Part shown: positions 20,957 to 30,430 of the stretch, in pieces | How the letters are laid out: every line of letters begins with the position of its first letter | How positions within the stretch are numbered: position 1 is the stretch's first letter | The notes under the pieces: model-generated | Database searches by the model: none | What the model was told of the DNA's origin: nothing | Seen by the model: only the letters and a program-made list of their open reading frames with translations | Made by a program: the position numbers and the translations under genes | NCBI GenBank assembly: GCA_019918135.1 | Contig: WBZZ01002514.1 | Span: 1-64,000 of the forward strand | DNA from: Paulinella micropora | Lineage: Eukaryota > Cercozoa > Imbricatea > Euglyphida > Paulinellidae | Reading direction: 5' to 3' | DNA length: 64,000 bases

Positions 20957-22132
20957 CGGGCGGCTTTTTCACCCCTTCTTTTTCCTAAGCCGGTCTCAAA
21001 GGCTCCGATTTTGGCTTAGGAGCAGACACGCAAGCACCAAAAAAAAGGTGGACCAAGATCATTCGAACAAAAAAAACCGTTGGTGGCTGTTTGACTCTCT
21101 AAAAAAAAGAAAGTTTATTAAACACAAACGAGAATCTTAAGGCTGCTGTGCGACGACTCGTTGGAATAGCCTCGACTATACTAACCATACAAAACTTAGT
21201 TTTGGCTGTAAAGTTTTTGCGTGCCGACGGCAAGGGAGGAGTGATCATAAAAAAAAGAGCAGACCCTTCCCCTCGCCTCCCCTCTCTCCCCCTTCCTCCC
21301 AAAGGGAGGGGGGGGGGGGCGCCCCGTCCCTCCTTTTTCCCTTCCCTCCCCCATGAGCCCCCTGAGCCCGGGGGGCTCAAAGAACAGGGGAAGGGGCGAG
21401 GGGAAGGGCGCAGAATCTACAAAGAAATTTAATTAAAAAAAATCCCCCAACAAAGTAGAGAGGGACAGGGAAGAGGCAGGGCGGGAGGAGGAAGCACAGA
21501 TTGTGTGTAGCCCCTCGTCTGAGAGCTTGGACAGGGGGGGGAGGGTATTTTTAGGGAAGGAAGAAGCATGTTTCTCCCCCGAGAGAAATCTCCCGGTGGT
21601 TCCCCTGGTTTGAAAGTAAATACAGAGATTGTAATGCGCTCGGCTCTGGCCTGTGCCCGGTTTTACATGGTGCTTTTTCTGTCCGGACTTGTGTCCTCGG
21701 TCACCGTCTTGTCATTTTGCTGCAGCCTATTTTAGAACCCTGGCCGACACCTTCTGTGCTCTGCTCGCGCGCCAAGAAAGTACAAAACAGATTTCTTTAT
21801 TAAAACTCGACGGCCTTACACTTGGCACCGAAAACTAGGAGTGCGAGAGGAAGAGGCAGGGGGGCGCCCCGGCAGAGCTTGGACAAGTGCTCACCCTGCT
21901 GGCATGGCATAATAGTATCACGCTCTCCCTAAATCAAGGCCGTCGGCACGTTCGCGTTCAACAGCTTTGGCAGATCGGATTGAAATCTTGAGGAGGTAAC
22001 CCCGAGGCGGCCCGGGCTGTCACTTGCGCTCGCCGCGCTCACGTACGGAGTGGTGCACCCCGCCGAGGAACACCACCGTAGGCCTTCACCCAGCAATTGC
22101 ACCATGAATTAAAGCTAGACAAAGTCTTATAC
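20957..22132. repeat. Repeat-filled spacer with a hydrolase scrap
   Basis: Contains a G/C palindrome and half of a GAGCCCCC element (21,300-21,425), two CTCGACnnnGTC modules (21,790 and 22,110), and a minus-sense scrap of the alpha/beta hydrolase gene at about 21,885-21,972. No intact gene is seen. Confidence 0.6.
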
Positions 22133-22912
22133 ATGGCACTGAGAACTAGGAGAGGCAGAAGGAAGGGGGGTGGGCGCGCCGCGAAATGGTTCAGGAAGGC
22201 TGCGGAGCAAGGCCACGACCTGGCCCAATACCAGCTGGGCGTTTGCTACGTGGAGGGTAAGGGTGTGGTCAAGGACGAAGCCAAGGCGGCAGAGTGCTTT
22301 AGCAAGGCGGCGGAATGTTTCCGCAAGGCAGCGGTGCAGGGGAACGCAGACGCACAGTACCATGTTGGAGTTTGCAATCACAATGGCACGGGCGTGGCCA
22401 AGAACGAGGTTCGGGCTTTGCAATGGTTACGCCTCGCAGCAGAGAAGGGCCACGCAGCCGCGCAGTACCAAATGGGGCTCTGGTACGACGAGGGCGCGGT
22501 CGTGGCCAAGGACGATGTGAAGGCAGCTGAATGGTTCAGCAAGGCCGCAGAGCAGGGCTTCGTCAGCGCTTTCTGGGCGCTCGGGATCTGCTATGAGATG
22601 GGTAGGGGTGTAGCCCAGGATGACGCCCGGGCCATGGAGCGGAAGCGCAGTTCCGGCTGGGGCTTTGTTACGCATATGACACGCGCAAGTTTGAGGAATG
22701 GGAAGAGGCAGAGCCATACTGGATCAAGGCGGTGGAATTGTTCCGCAAATCAGCGGAACAAGGGCACGCACCTGCCCAGTATCGCCTTGGACGCTGCTAC
22801 CAACACGGCACGGGCGTGGCAGAGGACGAGGCTCAGGCTTCGCAATGGTTAACAAAAGCGGCGGAGCAAGGCATCCTAGCTCTTACGGCATATTTCGACA
22901 TCTCGTGAACAG
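22133..22912 (+). pseudogene. Degraded Sel1-repeat gene
   Basis: Five to six Sel1-type repeats are recognisable (AAKWFRKAAEQGHDLAQYQL, GVCYVEGKGVVKDEAKAAE). The 5' end is formed by a CTCGACAAAG-type repeat module and not by a gene start, so the original N-terminus is missing. The locus is broken, with about two breaks. Confidence 0.7.
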
Positions 22913-22959
22913 CGAGAGGTCACGCTAGAACTTGTATATTTTTTAATTAAAAGTTTCTC

Positions 22960-23230
22960 AAGACTATAGCGAAGAAACCACTGCGTTGCCGCGACCGGGT
23001 CTTAGGGCCACCCCGCTGGCGCGGGCTGGAATGGAGAAAAGGGGGGGGCGCGGGGGGCATGCCCCCCCGGGCCAACCCCGGCTGACTCGAACAAAGGCCT
23101 CTTCGTATTCTCCTGGTTTGAGAAAGCTTTCAATAACCGGTGTGATATCGTCGCACAGGGGAGTTACAGGGTCAGACATGTCCTGCCAAGTCTAACTGAC
23201 ATTTACTACAAGCTCTACAGGCTGGCTAAC
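22960..23230 (-). pseudogene. Scrap of an F-box-like gene start
   Basis: The minus strand reads MSDPVTPLCDDITPVIESFL and EYEEAFVRVSR, nearly the same as the ORF start at 41,551. It then runs into the CCCGCTGGCGCGGGCTGG palindrome shared with 38,440, 41,590 and 54,710. It is broken. Confidence 0.7.
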
Positions 23231-23271
23231 AACAACTTTAATAATGACTGGCTAAAAAGACGCGCTACGAA

Positions 23272-24207
23272 TCAAGCGGACAGCTTTTGTCTTTTATTGC
23301 TGGTTGCGTTGTCTGATCTGGCTCTCTTGACAACAAGCCGTTGGAAATGTTCCGCCGCTGCGACGAAATCTTGTCTAGGTTCTGCTTGGCAATTGGCTAA
23401 CGCTTTCATGCACAATTGAAAGTTTTCGCGCTCTACTCCAAGTACAGTCAGCTCCTGTTGCACCTTTTGCAATTCCTGGATCTTCTCTGCTATCCAACAC
23501 AATAACTCCAGAGGAGTTTCCACCGTGCTAACGCCAACGCCTTCTTCAGCGCATCTGCCAGCCCAAACTGCATTTTTCATTTCTTCTGGCGAACGATACT
23601 GATTGGCGTCATCGTTCCACCAATAGCCAATAAAACGGAGATTTTTGTCACCCAGCTTTACCTTGTACTCCGGCGCAGTCTTCCGAATGAGATGCCAGAC
23701 CGGCAGGAACGCATCGACCAGGGCCATGGCCAGCAGGTCCGTAAAACCAAGGTAAGCTAGACACTTCAACCTGTCGGTTGAAAGCGGGCGACAGGTCGTG
23801 GGATCAGGCTTTTCCAAATGTTTGGATTCCTCTAGAACCAGGGCCGGCAGTAGTTGGGGGGGCCTTAGCTCTTTCCAACCCGAGATTTCATCCGCCTTTT
23901 TAGTCGCGTAGCTTATCATGTCCAAGACAATATTTAGCGAGCGTCGCATCCCTTGGACCAGATTAGGCTGATAGTCGAGCACTTCGCGCTTGACCATGGC
24001 CAGGTTTTGAGCTAAGAAGCTGGTTTTCGCAAGCTCCACCTTGTTGTCGCAGGTTTCCTTGTCGACTGCCTGGCGCAGAAAACAGCCAAGGGGTAGCCCC
24101 TTCAAGATCTGGGTAGCACACAGCCAGGCATCTTCACCCTCGACAGTGATAGAAGTCAGCTCAGAGGCGGCGTAATTGGGGCCAGGTTGTTGTTCTTCGC
24201 TGGACAT
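23272..24207 (-). CDS. Hypothetical protein with nuclear-type C-terminus
   Basis: The start at MSSEEQQPGPNY is chosen because upstream in-frame sequence is a G/C-run hairpin; the product is 311 residues. It has ordinary globular composition, with DAWLCATQILKGLPLGCFLR and a helical C-terminal part (WIAEKIQELQKVQQELTVLG), ending VVKRARSDNATSNKRQKL, a likely bipartite nuclear signal. The SWLCATxxLG phrase also occurs in the kinase-like protein at 45,115 (SWLCATKLLGQ), hinting at a shared motif. No family is recognised. The gene looks whole. Confidence 0.65.
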   Translation of the reverse strand: MSSEEQQPGPNYAASELTSITVEGEDAWLCATQILKGLPLGCFLRQAVDKETCDNKVELAKTSFLAQNLAMVKREVLDYQPNLVQGMRRSLNIVLDMISYATKKADEISGWKELRPPQLLPALVLEESKHLEKPDPTTCRPLSTDRLKCLAYLGFTDLLAMALVDAFLPVWHLIRKTAPEYKVKLGDKNLRFIGYWWNDDANQYRSPEEMKNAVWAGRCAEEGVGVSTVETPLELLCWIAEKIQELQKVQQELTVLGVERENFQLCMKALANCQAEPRQDFVAAAEHFQRLVVKRARSDNATSNKRQKLSA

Positions 24208-25328
24208 CCGCAGTGAATAATCGAGGGGCAGTAGCTCTTTTGTAGCTTGTGCAAGTAAGTATGCCCTCCCCTCTCTCCCGCACGCGCGAGGGGGGGGGGG
24301 GCCCCCCCCCCCCATCTAAGAACAGATAGCGAGGATTTTAAAGGACGTAATTCCCGTCCGTCAGGCTAAAGGGCACGAGAGAGTGCAAAAGAGAGATTTT
24401 TTTATTAAAAGCTTTTCGTTTTCAGTCAGCACCCGGTCGACGAAAAAAGTGCGGTCTCGGACGGTTTTGTATTGGAGGGAAACCTAGAAAGCATCGACGT
24501 GCTCTGGATTGGAAATCGCTGTCCAAGTACTTTGGTGTATTCAGCGCTGAGAACAGGGAGTAAGAGGAAAGTTAAAAAAAAGTTTACGCTAAATTAAAAC
24601 TCGACAAAGTCTGCTCCCCGCCGAGTTTGGAGCAGCGGCCCGGCTGCTAGTCAGCGCCAGAGCCGAGTAGAATTCCGCTGGTTTCTCGCACTGGGGCGAA
24701 TGCCCACTGTCTGCTACCACTACGCAGGGCAAGGGGAATATGAAAAACCTTTTTTTTGCGCAACCAACCATTTTTGGTGCGCGGTTTTTTTCCGCGGGAA
24801 AACATGTTATTTCCCGCGAGCCCCGCGGAAAGAGGCCGATGCGGCCCCAGCCGAATTTTGCGCGAAATCTTACTGTTTTGCATGGGGCGCGAGAGAGAAC
24901 GCGCACTCAACTAAGAAGTTACATTATGCGGCTTGGCACTGGGAGACCCCAAGGAAGGTGCACGTCACACGAAAGGGGTGCCGGTAGGTTTTCCGGGGAA
25001 ACACACATACAGTAAATTGGCGACAGGTTTCATTCGAGAAACGGGAAAGAGAAAAAGTAAGAAACGTACGGGGAAGGCGCAGGGGGAAAAGGGAAGGGAG
25101 GGAGGGGGGAGGGAGGCGCCCGCTCCCCCCTTATTTCCCCTTTCATTGAGCCCCCCGGGCTCAGGGGGCTCAAGTGGGAGGAGAAACAAAAGTGGAGGGG
25201 GGGCATTTCCCCCCCCCCCCATCTTTCCTCGCCTCCTTTCTCTCTCCCTTCTTCCCGAAAAGGGGGGGGGGGGCGCCCCCCCCCCCCTGCGGGCCCCCAA
25301 AAAAAGTTTACCTAGTTTTGCTTCCCCC
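24208..25328. repeat. Repeat-filled spacer upstream of the Fanzor gene
   Basis: Holds a G/C palindrome (24,290), a CGAGAGAGTGCAAAA / TTATTAAAAGCTTTT module, an LRR scrap (about 24,500-24,540), a hydrolase C-terminal scrap (about 24,615-24,730), the TTTTTTCCGCGGGAAAACAT unit, the AACACACATACAGTAAATTG / CATTCGAGAAACGGG unit, and half of a GAGCCCCC palindrome with a G/C core. No gene is seen. Confidence 0.65.
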
Positions 25329-25335
25329 TATAAAG
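25329..25335 (+). promoter_or_regulatory. TATA-like box for the Fanzor gene
   Basis: TATAAAG lies about 120 bases upstream of the first ATG, in the only non-repetitive stretch before the gene. Confidence 0.4.
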
Positions 25336-25451
25336 CCACAAATCAAAGTATTCACTTTGTGACCAGGTACAGGCATGGCCCTGCCCTTGGCTTTATGGGC
25401 CCTGCATCTACCACAAACTCCGTCTAAGTCATCCGAAGAGTGACTTCTCCA

Positions 25452-27404
25452 ATGAGGCGGCGCACTCTCTGGGACCAGACAGCATGGGCCCCCGAGCTAT
25501 CCCTGCGTGCTGCGCCAGCGGGCAGGCCCCGAGAGGAAAAAGCCCGAGAGAAGAAGTTCAAACCCGCACGGCCTCCTCTAGAGCCAGTCTTAGCTTATGC
25601 GCCGTTCTGGACTGAGTCTGCCAGGGAGATGTCCAGGCAGTTACCTCTATGCACAGGAGGCGGCCTGGCCAGAGCGAGCGCAAGCCGCCTGCCTCTTTCT
25701 TTGAGCAGGGTCCTGGGTTACGGTTCCTGGAGCTCGGTCAGAAGGTACGAGCCAGCAACTGAGCAAGGCCCGCAGGAGACCTCCTCCTGGCAGTCGCGAC
25801 TTGCACTGCTGCCCGCAACTCAGGTCAACGCGCGACGCAACGCAGCCAAGGCAAAAGAGACGCAGAAGGTGCCTAAAAAAAAGTTTAGTCTCAACAAGAA
25901 AGCGGGCAAGACGCCCCCGCTGAAAACATTCACGTGCAGAATCTATCCGAAGACCAAGGATAAGGAAGTCAGGCGGGATTGGCTGCGCAAGGCGTGGCTG
26001 TTATTTCGGGCAGTCCATACCACCTGGAATGCGGCGCTGGCCTGGCTGAGAACAGAGGATGAGCGTTTTCCGTGGCCCAGCGAAGAGGAGCATGAAGATC
26101 AAACCATGCAAGCTGTTAGTAAAAAAAGGCGGCGCCAAGAAAAAAAGGAAAAGCCCGGCAAGCACAAAAGACTAAAAAAGGAAGAGAAGCCGGCTGAGAA
26201 AGACAAGGAAGAGAAAGAGGAGACGCCCGAGGAGATCAAGGCCAGGAAAGCAAAAGAACGTCAAGAACAAAAGGAGCGCAGAGAGAAAAGAAGGGCCGAG
26301 ATGGGCGGTAGAATGCGCTTCTTGGGCGACTTCGATCTAGATACTCTGCGCCTGCGGTTTGTGAAAGAAGGTAGCGAATTTGTGCGAGCCAGACCGTGGC
26401 TTCTCAACGTGCCCTACGACATCCGCGAAGTGGCCATCCGGGATCTGCAAGCGGCGAGAGCCTCTGCCATCTCAAATCTTAGCCAGAAGGGCAAGTTCTT
26501 TCACTGGAAAAGAGTGAACTTCCGCAAGTGGGGAGAGCGCAGGTCTACGATCGCGATCTCGCACACAGTCTGGGGGCGCCAGCGGGGCTTCTTTGCAGGC
26601 TTTCTGGGGCCTGACTCGGTTGCGTCCAAGGATTGGAGAAAACAAGAGCGTAGGCTGGGGGGCAGGAAGCTTGAAATCAAGTACGATGTGCGCCTGAGGG
26701 TCGATCTCCTAGGTAAATGGTACTTACACGTACCGGTAGAGCTAGAGCAGCGGCAGCGCGATTTCGCGGAGCCTGACTCAAATCGTGTAGTAAGCATCGA
26801 TCCGGGCGTGCGGAGCTTTCTGACCATGTACCACGCGGACTCGGGCGCGATAACCGAATGGGGTCGCGGGTCCATTGCACGCGTGTACCGTCTGCAGAAA
26901 CACATCGACAATCTGCTAAGCAAGGTTGGGCTACTGGCTAAGGACAGCAGCAAAAAGCGCAACCGCTGGCGCTTACGGCGCGCTATTACTCGAGTGCGTG
27001 ATAAGATCTACAACATGGTCCAAGACGTGCACAAGAAAGCCGCTAGATGGCTGCTCGATAACCACGACTACGTCGTGCTACCTTGGTTCGGAGCGTCGGG
27101 CATGGTGAAGGGCAAAGAGATCTCACGGGAAACGAAGCGCAAGCTGCTTGCCTGGCGACATGCCGATTTCCGCAAGCGCTTGCTGAACCTGCAGCGAGAG
27201 TATGTAGGTAAATGCAAAGTGCTGATCTGCAACGAGGAGTTCACCACACAAGCTTGTACACAATGTGGGGCGCTATGGAGGGACATCAAAGCCGCCAAAA
27301 CGTACAACTGCCAGTGGTGCGCTCTGCAGCACGGACGCGACATGAACGCCAGTCGCAACATCCTTGTAAGACTGCTGGCCTTGGGTCGTCAGGACTTGTA
27401 TTAG
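25452..27404 (+). CDS. Fanzor, RNA-guided TnpB-like nuclease
   Basis: The first ATG gives 650 residues (an in-frame GTG lies 12 bases earlier). The C-terminal half is a RuvC-type nuclease. RuvC-I is VVSIDPGVRSFLTMY with D450. A TnpB-type zinc finger has C602, C605, C620 and C623. RuvC-III is GRDMNASRN with D630. At the usual RuvC-II glutamate the protein has proline (VVLPWFGASGM, P544), and glutamates E595/E596 stand just before the zinc finger (CNEEFTTQACTQCG). This proline plus relocated glutamate is the hallmark reported for Fanzors as opposed to prokaryotic TnpB. A Lys/Glu-rich insert spans about 220-285, and an Arg-rich N-terminal extension precedes the wedge-like part. In the known systems the guide RNA comes from the element's end next to the gene. 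The gene looks whole. No IS607-type resolvase is seen beside it. Confidence 0.85.
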   Translation: MRRRTLWDQTAWAPELSLRAAPAGRPREEKAREKKFKPARPPLEPVLAYAPFWTESAREMSRQLPLCTGGGLARASASRLPLSLSRVLGYGSWSSVRRYEPATEQGPQETSSWQSRLALLPATQVNARRNAAKAKETQKVPKKKFSLNKKAGKTPPLKTFTCRIYPKTKDKEVRRDWLRKAWLLFRAVHTTWNAALAWLRTEDERFPWPSEEEHEDQTMQAVSKKRRRQEKKEKPGKHKRLKKEEKPAEKDKEEKEETPEEIKARKAKERQEQKERREKRRAEMGGRMRFLGDFDLDTLRLRFVKEGSEFVRARPWLLNVPYDIREVAIRDLQAARASAISNLSQKGKFFHWKRVNFRKWGERRSTIAISHTVWGRQRGFFAGFLGPDSVASKDWRKQERRLGGRKLEIKYDVRLRVDLLGKWYLHVPVELEQRQRDFAEPDSNRVVSIDPGVRSFLTMYHADSGAITEWGRGSIARVYRLQKHIDNLLSKVGLLAKDSSKKRNRWRLRRAITRVRDKIYNMVQDVHKKAARWLLDNHDYVVLPWFGASGMVKGKEISRETKRKLLAWRHADFRKRLLNLQREYVGKCKVLICNEEFTTQACTQCGALWRDIKAAKTYNCQWCALQHGRDMNASRNILVRLLALGRQDLY

Positions 27405-27432
27405 TTTTGTTTAGGTCATAAAAAAACTCGCA

Positions 27433-27461
27433 CCAAAACCTGGCGTCAGGTCGGGTTTTGG
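27433..27461 (+). terminator. Hairpin just after the Fanzor gene
   Basis: CCAAAACC and GGTTTTGG pair across a 13-base loop, about 30 bases after the stop and a short A-run. It could end the transcript or belong to a structured guide RNA. Confidence 0.4.
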
Positions 27462-27469
27462 TTGCTTTG

Positions 27470-28080
27470 CTTCGATTGGGGCCTCTGAGAAGGAAGGGGG
27501 ATGTGCCGCGTGCTGCCCTTTCTCCCTTCCAGCTGTAGGAATCTCTGGAGGGGTTCGCCTCTCTAAGATTTCAATCCAATCCGCCAGGTTGCGGACCTTG
27601 CACAGATCGCTTTGGGAGCTCCGCATCCGTTTCTGTACAAAGCCAAGAGCAGCTGAAACGTGGGCAGTATATTGCATCATATAATATATAGCGCGCGCTG
27701 CACGCAGCAGTCCGCAGAAGCAGCACTGCACGAGCACCACCCCCCGCGGCCCTGCATGAGAAGCCATCCCCTCTGCACGAGCACCAACCCCGCAGGGGGG
27801 CGTGTTCTTGCATAAGCAGGCTGCACGCGCACCCCGCGGCCCCTGCACGAGCAACACCTCCCCAAGCTCTTGGACGAGCAGTCCACCTATTAGTAACCCT
27901 AACCCCAATACAAACACTCCCCCTGTCCTGCCCAGTTCTCCTTCTGGTAACACTGTATTATTCTGTGGGAGAAAACCGTGTGCCCCCAAACGTAAGACCG
28001 TCGAGTGGGCCGGATGCCGCGGCAGCCTGAGGGTGCCGTTGCAAGTGTCAAGTGTAAGACTTTGTCGAGTTTTAATTTAG
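27470..28080. repeat. Gene scrap plus degenerate 45-bp repeats
   Basis: The minus strand at 27,480-27,600 encodes LADWIEILERRTPPEIPTAG, a scrap that recurs near 38,330, 40,930, 49,290 and 51,320. Next, 27,715-27,880 holds several imperfect copies of a CTGCACGAGCACCnCCCCGC unit. A minus-strand open frame spans both but has no ATG. No confident gene is seen. Confidence 0.5.
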
Positions 28081-29639
28081 CGTGGGCTTTTCTTGCACTT
28101 TCTTAGCGCGCCCCTACCCTCTCCCTTCCCTCTCCCACTCCCTGTGACAAATCGTGCTTGATCCTTCCCCGCCCCTTCCCTCTTCCTCTCTTAGTTCAGT
28201 GCCAAGATTAAAATTTTGTCAGTAATTTTTTTTCGCGTGATTTTTCTTGTACACCGGCGAAGCGCCCCTCCCTATGAGTCTTACGCTCAGCGCTGAGAAC
28301 GGGGAGTGGGAGAGAAAAGTTAAAAAAATTTAAAATTCAAACTCGACAAAGTCTTAGACTAGACAAAGCTGGTCATATCACAAGAAAAAGGGGGGCGCTA
28401 GTCTTTTCCGGGGAAACACACTTTTGAAATTTGACTGCAAATTTCTATTCTAGAAACGAGAAAGAGAAAAAGTCTCCCCCTTCCCCTTTCTCTCCTTTTT
28501 CCCTGCTCTTTGAGCCCCCCGGGCTCAGGGGGCTCAAGTGAGAAAAAAGAAAAAAAGAGGGGGGGGGCACCCCCCCCTTTTCCACAACCTGCCCCTTGCC
28601 TTCCTCTTTTTCCCCACGAGCCCCCTGAGCCCGGGGGGGCTCAAAGAACAGGGGAAGGGCGCAGAAGCTACAAAACAAAGCGGACATTCGCCGCAGTGCG
28701 AGAAGCCGTCCCAGTTTGGTGCGGCCTTGGCCCTAGCCAGCAGCCTCGCCTGCGCGCCAACCTCTTTGCGTACGGTGGCGGAGTGGAAAGAAAAAAAAAA
28801 TTTTGGAACGCGTTTGCACGCGCAAAAGAGGGACGAGAGGGGGGACGGGGGGAAAGCACACCCCTCCCCCTTCTTCCCCCCCTTCCTCTTCTTCCCTCCC
28901 TCTCCCTTTAATCCCCCCCGTCTGTTTCCTTTGTTGTCAGGCAAGAAGAAAATTTTTTCTCTTTTCATATTCCCGCGGATCTTGCGCACGGTGGCCGACC
29001 CATGGCACGGAAGGACGCCGTCGGGGCCGGCCGGGGCTTTTGTTTTTCTGGCACATTGACACTGCCCATCCATCCGCCGCAGGGTCGTGCTGGTGCACGG
29101 TGCTTTGCTCCTAGTTTTCAGTGCCCAAGTGCAAGACAGTCGAGCTTTAATTAATCGTATTCTTTTTCGCACTCTCTTGACGTCTCCCTCCTCCCCCCTC
29201 CCCTTTACATTTGTCTTGTGCCTCCCCTCCCTCTACCCCTGAGCCCGAGGCTCAAAGAGCAGGGGGCAGATTTACAACAAAAACTAAGCAAATTCCACTG
29301 AGCCCATGGCGGGGCATTTTCGGCCCCTCTGTATTCTCAAATCCTTTCTGCTGCCCTCCCCCTTCCCTCTTACCGATGGGCAGGATAGATTAATCCTCCC
29401 CGGCCCTTTTTTCTCTTAGTTTTCAGTGCCGAAGATTAAAACTTTGTCAATGATTTCTTTTTTCATGTGATCTTTTTTACACCGGCGAAGCGCGCCCCTC
29501 CCCCACCTCTTTTCATATTCCGGCAAAGCGCTCCCCTACCCTCTCCCTTCCCTCTCCAACTCCCTGTTCTCAGGCGGGGAACTAAGACAAGGGCTCAAAG
29601 AGCAAGGAGCAGAATTGCAACAAAACTAAGTTGATTCCA
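28040..29639. repeat. 1.6 kb of dispersed repeats
   Basis: Contains CTCGACAAAGTC modules in both orientations (28,050, 28,340), a TTCCGGGGAAACACAC unit, a complete GAGCCCCC palindromic element (28,508-28,672), a hydrolase scrap (28,680-28,740), the GCGCACGGTGGCC module (28,970-29,150), and TTTGTCAAnGATTTnTTTTT / ACACCGGCGAAGCGC units. No gene is seen. Confidence 0.7.
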
Positions 29640-30191
29640 CTAAGCTTTTCCGGGGAAACAGCAGTAAGCGCCAATTTGGCGCCAAAATCTACTTGCGCAA
29701 AAAGAAAATCCCACACAGACGCTCGGCTGGGCCACCGTGAGGGAGACGTCCTCCCCCTCCCTCTCACTCTCGTCGCCCCTCTCACTTTCGTCGCCCCTCT
29801 CACCTTCGTCGCCCCTCTCACCTTTGTCGCCCCGCTCCCCTTTGTCGCCCCGCTCCCCTTTGTCGCCCCGCTCCCCTTTGTTCTGCACCTCCCTGCCTCT
29901 AGGGAAGGTGAGAGGGCTGAAAAACATTTTCGTGTGAGTAAAAGGCCCGCGGGTTTCTCCCCGCGGGAAAACCACAGTCGGACCGGGCGGGAGCCTGCAG
30001 CTTGTAGTCTCTGTAATTTCCGTATAATTGACCTCAAGTTCTTGCTTTTTCTCCAAGAGCGAGATCTGCCTAGCATGATTGCCAATAATCTGATGTAGTC
30101 TTATCAACTTCTGGCCTAGCTCTTGATCTGGAGACTCGGACTGAGCCTGCAAACTCAAGTTGTCCCTAAGCAGGCGGGCGTGGGCAGGCAT
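29640..30191 (-). CDS. Collagen-like protein with helical N-terminus
   Basis: The ATG start MPAHARLLRDNLSLQAQ leads to a predicted coiled coil (LIRLHQIIGNHARQISLLEK). After a spacer comes a run of about ten Gly-X-Y triplets (GERGDKGERGDKGERGDE). Coiled coil plus Gly-X-Y is the usual plan of trimerising collagen-like proteins, which occur on fibres of some giant viruses. The last 20 residues come from a TTCCGGGGAAA dispersed repeat, so the original C-terminus is probably gone. The triplet region could instead be a chance frame through a 15-base repeat. Confidence 0.45.
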   Translation of the reverse strand: MPAHARLLRDNLSLQAQSESPDQELGQKLIRLHQIIGNHARQISLLEKKQELEVNYTEITETTSCRLPPGPTVVFPRGETRGPFTHTKMFFSPLTFPRGREVQNKGERGDKGERGDKGERGDKGERGDEGERGDESERGDESEREGEDVSLTVAQPSVCVGFSFCASRFWRQIGAYCCFPGKA

Positions 30192-30430
30192 CCTGTGTCC
30201 AAATAAAACAAGGCGCCCGTCAGCAGAAAGGGGGCAATTGCCTCCCGCTAGGAATTAACAAAAAAAATAATAAAAACAATCCTTGACAAAGTTTTAATAT
30301 TGGTACTGAAAATTAAAATAGGGGTGCGCCAAGAAAGTTCAAATTTTTTATTAAAACTGGACAAAATCCTACACTTGACACTGATGTAAAAGCTTGAATG
30401 CGCCAGGCACCCGGTGCATCTACCACTCAT
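30192..30430. other. Spacer between two minus-strand genes
   Basis: A/T-rich. It carries two 3'-end-type motifs, TTGACAAAGTTTTAATATTG and ATTAAAACTGGACAAAATCC, which give AATAAA-like signals for the gene to the right. A short match to the hydrolase-gene region (GTGTCCAAATAAAACAAGGC, also at 39,363) is present. Confidence 0.5.

Noticed and set aside
27893-27908. Telomere-like TAACCCTAACCCC
   Set aside because: Only about two units, inside degenerate GC-rich repeats. No array and no chromosome-end context.
29737-29937. Plus-strand Ser/Pro/Leu repeat frame
   Set aside because: It is the reverse of the Gly-X-Y-coding repeat, and the minus frame has a proper ATG and a coiled coil.
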